Assembly: GCA_014378525.1 (NCBI GenBank)
Contig: JACMNL010000140.1
Location: forward strand, 1 to 64,000
Direction of reading: 5' to 3'
Length of the DNA: 64,000 nucleotides
Source of the DNA: Bacteriovorax sp.
GTDB lineage: Bacteria; Bdellovibrionota; Bacteriovoracia; Bacteriovoracales; Bacteriovoracaceae
Position numbers and translations under genes: made by a program. Every line of letters begins with the position of its first letter. Position 1 is the stretch's first letter. Positions 58,601-64,000 of the stretch are shown here, in pieces. Below the pieces are notes generated by a model that searched no databases, was not told the DNA's origin, and saw only the letters and a program-made list of their open reading frames with translations.

Positions 58601-59650
58601 ATGAAAAAAACTATGCGTTCAATGACATTTTTAGCTATGAGTTTATGTGTTTTAAACACTGCTCACGCGTACAAATTAGTCATCTATACTGATGAAGCTG
58701 TAACCAACAAATCAGATGAAGTTGCAAAACTTATGAAGAGCACATACCCCTTCAGCAAGTATGATATGGAAGTAGAAGTAGTGCGCGTTCCCCCAACAGA
58801 TATTGAATGCGAAAGTACGAATGGCATCGATAGACTTGTCACATGTAAAAATGCTGAAGACATTCAGGCGAAAGCGATGAAGCGCGGTGGTGACCAGGCG
58901 ATGATCGTAAAAAATATTTCGAAGTACGGTGGATCGAGTGGTGTGGGCGGCGGGGTTCCTGTCATCACAACAGGAACTCCAGCAAGAGCAATGGTTCACG
59001 AATTTCTTCACACTCTCGGCCTTTGTGATGAATACGAATATGCAGCTGAAGAAGCTGCTGGTTATTGCAACAATCCTTCAAGTAAACCAAACGTAACTTT
59101 CATTACTCCACAATCTGCATATGCGAGTGATGCTGTGGCCAGAAATAGACATAGCGGAGAGATTCCATGGTACCGCGATATTCTGGATACCACTCCGATA
59201 ACAAGTTCATTTATGCTTGGAACAGGAGTTGTCGATTTCAAAAAACCTGCAGCAGTGAACGATTCCAAAGAAGGACAAGTGTTAGGTGAACCGACTGGAC
59301 TTTTTCAGGGGCAGGTTTGCAATAAGGCCACTCCAAAAAGAATTTCATGGCACCCGGGTGGCGGCTCAACGATTATGGATAAAACAGCCTCGGGACTTGG
59401 AGCACCGCTAGAAAAAATCGTCGATAGAATTATGGCTTCAAAAGGCGCCCATAAAAAATTAGTCGTTGAAGAGCCGAAGGAAAATACAGAGAAACCAGCT
59501 GTGTCAAATGACAAAAACAACGCCGGTGAAGTGGTGGTGAAATCAGATCCTCAACCGGAAGTTAACGATACTTCACGTAATATGTTCAAATCGTTTTTTA
59601 CGTGGCTCAAAGATATCTTCCAGCAAATCATGAACGTCATGCCTAAATAG
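58601..59650 (+). CDS. Secreted zinc metalloprotease, M64-like
   Basis: A 349-residue protein with a signal peptide (about 23 residues, ending TAHA). The zinc site is HEFLHTLGLCD (His133, Glu134, His137, Asp143), a metzincin-type HExxHxxGxxD, followed by EYEY as in IgA-peptidase M64 proteins. The C-terminal ~60 residues are a Lys/Glu/Asn-rich linker plus a hydrophobic Phe/Trp-rich tail. ATG at 58601 is chosen over the GTG at 58589, since it gives a normal signal. It is probably exported to the periplasm or outside; the substrate is unknown. Confidence 0.75.
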   Translation: MKKTMRSMTFLAMSLCVLNTAHAYKLVIYTDEAVTNKSDEVAKLMKSTYPFSKYDMEVEVVRVPPTDIECESTNGIDRLVTCKNAEDIQAKAMKRGGDQAMIVKNISKYGGSSGVGGGVPVITTGTPARAMVHEFLHTLGLCDEYEYAAEEAAGYCNNPSSKPNVTFITPQSAYASDAVARNRHSGEIPWYRDILDTTPITSSFMLGTGVVDFKKPAAVNDSKEGQVLGEPTGLFQGQVCNKATPKRISWHPGGGSTIMDKTASGLGAPLEKIVDRIMASKGAHKKLVVEEPKENTEKPAVSNDKNNAGEVVVKSDPQPEVNDTSRNMFKSFFTWLKDIFQQIMNVMPK

Positions 59651-59663
59651 TATTTAATCACTT

Positions 59664-59685
59664 CTGGGTTAGGCGACTAACCCAG
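59664..59685 (+). terminator. Hairpin after the metalloprotease gene, likely terminator
   Basis: CTGGGTTAG (59664-59672), loop GCGA, CTAACCCAG (59677-59685). A weak T-tract (TGCGTTTT) follows, so termination may be partial. It lies 14 bases past the stop. Confidence 0.6.
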
Positions 59686-59737
59686 TGCGTTTTCACAGGC
59701 ATTATTTTCAGTCAAAAAACTTCTGTCAAAACTTCCA

Positions 59738-59766
59738 TTGACCTTTTACACTACACTCTCTAAAAG
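59738..59766 (+). promoter_or_regulatory. Candidate promoter for the gap-pgk-tpiA operon
   Basis: TTGACC (59738-59743), 17 bases, TAAAAG (59761-59766). The -35 is 5 of 6 and the -10 is 4 of 6. It is 57 bases before the gap start. A competing -10, TACACT, lies at 59747-59752. Confidence 0.35.
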
Positions 59767-59823
59767 TATGTAAAATTGATCGTTTTTATAAGCTAAAAGC
59801 ACTACATAATTCATGGAGTTTTT

Positions 59824-60837
59824 ATGACAAAATTAAAAGTTGGTATAAATGGTATGGGCCGTATCGGTAGAACAGTTCTGCGTGAATTTTTCGATCGTAA
59901 CGAAACTGAATTCGAAATCGTTGCAGTTAACAATCCTGGGAACGCAGCTGAATATGTTCACTTATTAAAATACGATTCTGTACACGGACCATTTCATGGT
60001 GACGTTCATCTTGAAGGTGACTCATTAAGCCTGAATGGAAAAATCATAAAATTTTATGCGCAAAAAGATCCAACAGAAATTCCATGGTCAGACATGGGCG
60101 TTCAACTTGTTATCGACGCTACTGGTATCTTCAAAGATAAACCAGGTCTGTCAAAACACATGAGAGGAACTGTTAAAAAAGTTATCATGTGTGCTCCGGG
60201 AAAAGATCTTGATGCAACTTTCGTAATGGGTGTAAACAACCACATTTACGACCCGGCTAAACACCACATCTTCTCAAACGCTTCATGTACAACAAACTGT
60301 CTTGCACCAATCGTAAAAGTTCTTAACGATAAGTTTGGAATTGAAAACGGCTTCATGACAACTGTTCACTCATACACTTCAGATCAAATGCTTCTAGACG
60401 GATCACACTCTGATCCTCGTCGCGCACGTGCTGCTGCAATGTCGATCATCCCGACAACAACAGGGGCAGCAAAAACTGTTGGAGAAATCATTCCTGAACT
60501 TAAAGGAAAACTTGATGGATACTCTTTCAGAGTTCCAACTCCAAACGTTTCATTAACTGACTTCGTAGCGACTCTTAAAAAGCACGCGACAAAAGAAGAA
60601 ATCAACTCTGCACTAAAAGAAGCTTCAGAAACTTCTCTGAAAGGAATTCTTCGTTACACAACTGAAGAACTGGTTTCTGTTGATTTCACGGGAATGAGAT
60701 ATTCATCATGCCTTGATGCTAACTTAACAAATGTTATAGGTAACACTGTTAAAGTTATTTCTTGGTATGACAACGAAGCTGGATTCTCAAACCGCGTTCT
60801 AGACTTAGTAAAATTTGTCGGTTCAAAAGGAATTTAA
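59824..60837 (+). CDS. gap: Glyceraldehyde-3-phosphate dehydrogenase
   Basis: A 337-residue type I GAPDH. NAD site GINGMGRIGR near the start, catalytic SNASCTTNC with Cys155, His in TTVHSYT, and WYDNEAGFSNR at the end. It oxidises glyceraldehyde-3-phosphate in glycolysis. It is the first gene of gap-pgk-tpiA-secG, with pgk 3 bases behind. Confidence 0.97.
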   Translation: MTKLKVGINGMGRIGRTVLREFFDRNETEFEIVAVNNPGNAAEYVHLLKYDSVHGPFHGDVHLEGDSLSLNGKIIKFYAQKDPTEIPWSDMGVQLVIDATGIFKDKPGLSKHMRGTVKKVIMCAPGKDLDATFVMGVNNHIYDPAKHHIFSNASCTTNCLAPIVKVLNDKFGIENGFMTTVHSYTSDQMLLDGSHSDPRRARAAAMSIIPTTTGAAKTVGEIIPELKGKLDGYSFRVPTPNVSLTDFVATLKKHATKEEINSALKEASETSLKGILRYTTEELVSVDFTGMRYSSCLDANLTNVIGNTVKVISWYDNEAGFSNRVLDLVKFVGSKGI

Positions 60838-60840
60838 TTC

Positions 60841-62046
60841 ATGGCCTTAAAGTATATTACTGACGAAAGTTTCAAGACTCTTGCTAAAGACAAAAAAGTT
60901 TTAGCAAGATTCGATTTCAACGTACCGATGGATAAAAACGATCCAACGAAAATCAGCGACACGACAAGAATTGATGAAGCTCTTGAAACAATTAAAGCAA
61001 TCCTGGAAACAGGACCGAAAAAAATTATTTTGATGAGTCACTTTGGTAGACCAAAGGGAAAAATCGACATGACTTATTCGCTGGAGCCCGTTGCAAAATA
61101 TTTATCTGAAAAGATGGAGATGGATGTAACGTTAACGGAAACGGCACTTGACCGTGGAATTAAAACTCTTCTTGGTTTAAACGAATCAAAAATTATTTTA
61201 CTTCAAAATTTACGTTTCCACCCTGAAGAAGAAGCTAACGACCGCGAGTTCGCACGTTTACTTTCGGCTTACGGTGACGTTTTTGTTTTCGATGCTTTCG
61301 GTGCTGCTCACAGAAAACACGCTTCAACTTACGAGATCAATGCCTACTTCAAAAATAAAGCTTACGGCGGATTATTGCTCAAGCGCGAAGTAGAAGCTCT
61401 TGACCGCATTACTCAAAATCCTAAAAAACCTTTCGTTGCCATCGTTGGTGGTGCAAAAGTTTCTGACAAAATTAAAATCATCGAAGCTCTTCTTACTTCA
61501 GTCGATAAACTTTTAATCGGTGGTGCAATGGCATACCCGTTTTTAAAAGCACAAGGCTTCACAGTAGGAAAATCTCTTTGTTCTGATGAAGATGTAAGTC
61601 TTGCGAAAAGAATTTTAGGAATGCCTTCGAGAAATAAAATCGTTCTTCCAAGTGATCATATTGCCTCAACGACTTTTGGTGGAGAGCCAAAAGAAATCGG
61701 CCAGGCAAACATCGGTGACGAGTACATTGGTTTGGATATCGGACCTTCGACACTACAAAACTACAATGACCATTTAGCAACAGCTAAAACTGTTTTATGG
61801 AATGGCCCGATGGGACTTTTCGAAAATAAAGCTTACGCTAAAGGAACTTTAGGAATTGCAAAAACATTAGCTGGATTAAAAGACGCTTTCACACTTGTAG
61901 GTGGAGGGGATTCAGTGAGTGCAGTTAATCACTCTGGACTTGCGGGCAAGATGTCTCACATTTCTACTGGTGGTGGAGCTTCTTTAGAGTATATCGAAAA
62001 TGGAACACTTCCTGGCATTCAAGCCTTAAAATTTGGAATCGATTAG
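60841..62046 (+). CDS. pgk: Phosphoglycerate kinase
   Basis: A 401-residue enzyme. VLARFDFNVPMDK near the start (RxDxNVP), MSHFGRPKG (substrate Arg), AIVGGAKVSDKI and the nucleotide-binding GGGDSVSAV segment are visible. It makes ATP from 1,3-bisphosphoglycerate. Three bases after gap and one base before tpiA. Confidence 0.97.
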   Translation: MALKYITDESFKTLAKDKKVLARFDFNVPMDKNDPTKISDTTRIDEALETIKAILETGPKKIILMSHFGRPKGKIDMTYSLEPVAKYLSEKMEMDVTLTETALDRGIKTLLGLNESKIILLQNLRFHPEEEANDREFARLLSAYGDVFVFDAFGAAHRKHASTYEINAYFKNKAYGGLLLKREVEALDRITQNPKKPFVAIVGGAKVSDKIKIIEALLTSVDKLLIGGAMAYPFLKAQGFTVGKSLCSDEDVSLAKRILGMPSRNKIVLPSDHIASTTFGGEPKEIGQANIGDEYIGLDIGPSTLQNYNDHLATAKTVLWNGPMGLFENKAYAKGTLGIAKTLAGLKDAFTLVGGGDSVSAVNHSGLAGKMSHISTGGGASLEYIENGTLPGIQALKFGID

Positions 62047-62047
62047 A

Positions 62048-62800
62048 ATGAAGACTAGAGAAGTACATATTGTCGGCAATTGGAAAATGAACCAGACTCT
62101 TCACGAGATCAGCAATTTTTTTATTGAAATGACAAAAATGAAAATGGAATTGAAGTGCAAAGCATGGATTGCTCCACAATCTCTTCACATTCCAATTCTA
62201 AAAGAAATCGCTTTCACTACTGGTGCCATTCAAGTGGGAGCACAAAACTGCTCTAACCACGACTCAGGTGCATTCACAGGTGAAGTTTCTCCTGCAGCAC
62301 TTGCTGATATGGGAGTTGAGTTCGTGATCATCGGTCACAGTGAACGCAGAACAATTTTCGGTGAAGACAATAAACTTCTGAACGAAAAAGTTTTAGCAGT
62401 ACTAAAACACAATTTAAAAGTAATCTACTGTGTTGGTGAAACACTAGAAGAGCGCGAATCAAACGACACATTCAAAGTTATCGAAGAACAATTAAAAGTT
62501 GGTCTTCAAAATGTTCCAGCAGATAAAGCTCATTTAGTTTTAATTGCGTATGAACCAGTTTGGGCCATCGGTACAGGGAAAGTGGCAAGTGCAGAGCAAG
62601 CTGAAGAAGTTCACGCGTTCATCCGCGGAAAATTAACTCAGAATTCAGAACAGACTATTATTCTTTACGGCGGATCTGTGAAGCCCGACAATATCGACTC
62701 ACTGCTAAGGAAAGAGAATATTGACGGTGCGCTAGTGGGCGGAGCGAGTTTGAAGGCACAAGATTTCAAACAACTTTGCAGCGCGAGCAATCATTTATAG
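62048..62800 (+). CDS. tpiA: Triosephosphate isomerase
   Basis: A 250-residue TIM barrel. VGNWKMN (catalytic Lys region), VIIGHSERR (catalytic His), YEPVWAIGTG (catalytic Glu), and LYGGSVKPDN are all present. ATG at 62048 gives family length; an earlier in-frame start would fall inside pgk. It links dihydroxyacetone phosphate and glyceraldehyde-3-phosphate. Confidence 0.97.
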   Translation: MKTREVHIVGNWKMNQTLHEISNFFIEMTKMKMELKCKAWIAPQSLHIPILKEIAFTTGAIQVGAQNCSNHDSGAFTGEVSPAALADMGVEFVIIGHSERRTIFGEDNKLLNEKVLAVLKHNLKVIYCVGETLEERESNDTFKVIEEQLKVGLQNVPADKAHLVLIAYEPVWAIGTGKVASAEQAEEVHAFIRGKLTQNSEQTIILYGGSVKPDNIDSLLRKENIDGALVGGASLKAQDFKQLCSASNHL

Positions 62801-62870
62801 TCAAAAGCTTTGCATATCTCAGCAATTTTGTTATTTATTTAAGACTTATATATTTTAAAGGATCAGGTTC

Positions 62871-63266
62871 ATGACTACATCTCTAATGGTACTACAGGCA
62901 GTTATTTCAGTTTTTCTTATCATCGTTGTTTTACTTCAATTTGGTAAAGGAGCTGAAGCAGGATTAATGACAGCTGCAGGATCTGAATCGATCATGTCGA
63001 GTTCAACTCGCGGAAACGTTATGACAAAAGTAACTGCAGTTTTAGCAGTTCTTTTCCTTGGTAACTCAATACTTCTAGCAAGACTTCAAGATACAAAATT
63101 CCAGAAATCAATTTTAGATTCTGAAGCTCCAGTGTCTCGTCCACTTAACTCGGATGCAGCTACAAAAACTAATCCAGCTAAGCCAATCGATACATCACCA
63201 GCTAAAACAGAAGCGGCCCCAGCTGCTACTACTACGCCAGCGACTACGTCGCCAGCTACGAAGTAA
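62871..63266 (+). CDS. secG: Preprotein translocase subunit SecG
   Basis: A 131-residue protein with two membrane helices (about 6-24 and 54-70) joined by the family loop LLQFGKGAEAGLMTAAGSESIMSSSTRGNVMTKVTAVLA. It aids SecYE in export. The Ala/Pro/Thr-rich C-terminal tail is longer than in E. coli. It follows tpiA, as in many bacteria. Confidence 0.92.
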   Translation: MTTSLMVLQAVISVFLIIVVLLQFGKGAEAGLMTAAGSESIMSSSTRGNVMTKVTAVLAVLFLGNSILLARLQDTKFQKSILDSEAPVSRPLNSDAATKTNPAKPIDTSPAKTEAAPAATTTPATTSPATK

Positions 63267-63272
63267 TCTCTC

Positions 63273-64000
63273 ATGGATTCAGCTACCAATAGCTTAATCG
63301 AAAAAGAGTACTCTCACTTAAAAACTTTATATTTTAATACGGCCTACTTTGGGCCGTCTCCTATGCGTTCGAAAGATAGCATAACAAAAGCTATGAACCG
63401 CGAGCTTGATCCATCGTTTTATCCTTACGATGAATGGATGAGTATCTCTGAAAAACTCAGAGTGAAATTCGCCGACCTGATTAAAGTTTCGCCGGACACA
63501 ATCACACATTCAACTTCTTCATCTGACGTCATCAATATTATCGCCAACGGTTTTACGTTTGAAAAAAATGATGTCGTTGCAGCAATCGATAAGGATTATC
63601 CATCGAACATTCTGCCATGGATGCTTGCAGAGAGACACGGACGATTTAAGTTTGATAAAATTCCTCTGGGCGACGAAGTCGTTCCAACTGCTGCATGGCT
63701 GGAGAAACATCTAAAACCTCAGACGAGAATTTTCAATATCTCTTACGTGACTTTTGATACCGGCAAAAAAATGGACCTGATCTCGATCGGTAAATTTTTA
63801 AAATCAAAAAATATAATGTTTGTTGTTGATGCCACTCAAGCCTTAGGCGGAATGGACATCACACCGGAAGAACTTTCATACATTGATGTACTGACGGTCT
63901 CTTCATATAAGTGGATGCTCGGGCCTTACGGACATGCCTTCGCTTATTTCTCACAGAAAGCTCAGGACCAGATTTATCATTTGAATGCGAACTGGATATT
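63273..64000 (+). CDS. Class V aminotransferase/cysteine desulfurase-like, cut by window end
   Basis: ATG at 63273, six bases after secG; at least 242 codons remain open to the window edge. PLP features: HSTSSSDVINIIA, VVDATQALGG (PLP Asp), and SSYKWMLGPYG with the Schiff-base Lys. It belongs to the class V family (cysteine desulfurase, kynureninase, phosphoserine and related aminotransferases). The C-terminal part is not visible, so the activity cannot be fixed. It is not a defective gene in what is seen. Confidence 0.8.
   Translation, partial: MDSATNSLIEKEYSHLKTLYFNTAYFGPSPMRSKDSITKAMNRELDPSFYPYDEWMSISEKLRVKFADLIKVSPDTITHSTSSSDVINIIANGFTFEKNDVVAAIDKDYPSNILPWMLAERHGRFKFDKIPLGDEVVPTAAWLEKHLKPQTRIFNISYVTFDTGKKMDLISIGKFLKSKNIMFVVDATQALGGMDITPEELSYIDVLTVSSYKWMLGPYGHAFAYFSQKAQDQIYHLNANWI

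Noticed and set aside
1-64000. CRISPR arrays, tRNA genes, insertion sequences, phage genes
   Set aside because: No regularly spaced repeats, no tRNA-like TPsiC/acceptor pairs and no transposase or integrase motifs were noticed by eye; a tRNAscan or CRISPR finder run would settle it.

Overview
The window looks like chromosomal DNA of a low-GC member of the Bdellovibrionota, most likely the Bacteriovorax/Peredibacter branch. This is inferred from the flagellar gene order, the AT-rich coding style, the many secreted and lipid-anchored proteins, and the mreCD-mrdA-rodA and MCE-transporter arrangements. No marker such as 16S rRNA is present to confirm it. Nearly everything is densely packed coding sequence. 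No tRNA, rRNA, insertion sequence, prophage or CRISPR array was recognised.

Layout. 1-2.7 kb: a UnbV-like FG-GAP/ASPIC protein translationally coupled to a UnbU/RnfD-like membrane protein. 2.7-6.2 kb (minus strand): a tandem c-type cytochrome lipoprotein, then an MCE/Mla lipid transporter operon (lipoprotein, MlaE, MlaF, MlaD). 6.4-22.2 kb (plus strand): one long flagellar operon. It opens with a 965-residue TPR protein and a degenerate NtrC-type AAA+/Fis regulator, followed by flgB, flgC, fliE, fliF, fliG, fliH, fliI, fliJ, a motE-like gene, fliK, flgD, a TIGR02530 gene and flgE, and ends at a strong terminator. 22.2-34 kb: two paralogous YiiX-like cysteine hydrolases bracket a compact candidate biosynthetic cluster (P450; KAS III-like, SRPBCC, ThDP enzyme, aminotransferase) and a gltIJKL-type amino acid ABC transporter.

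34-41 kb: a single-cluster ferredoxin and a PpiD-like foldase on the minus strand, then the cell-shape operon mreC-mreD-mrdA-rodA and a MarR regulator. 41-47.3 kb: an iron-uptake block (imelysin, di-haem oxidoreductase, cupredoxin-like protein, FTR1 permease, then feoA-feoB behind a good Fur-box match). 47.3-53.1 kb (minus strand): a rhodanese without its cysteine, an HD phosphohydrolase, a glutaredoxin, a histone-H1-like protein with an acidic tail, and a large orphan TadE/G-like protein. 53.1-53.4 kb: a structured intergenic stretch that may encode a small RNA. 53.4-59.7 kb: ssb, several secreted or hypothetical proteins, an alpha/beta hydrolase with an apparently leaderless promoter, a frameshifted pseudogene, a YhaM-like OB-HD nuclease and an M64-like metalloprotease. 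59.8-64 kb: gap-pgk-tpiA-secG and the start of a class V aminotransferase cut by the window end.

The most interesting items are the uncharacterised five-gene biosynthetic cluster (23.8-29.5 kb), the catalytically dead-looking enhancer-binding-protein relative at the head of the flagellar operon (9.4-10.3 kb), the candidate structured RNA (53.2-53.35 kb), and the UnbV-UnbU pair at the left edge. All functional statements rest on reading motifs and context by eye; no database search was run.
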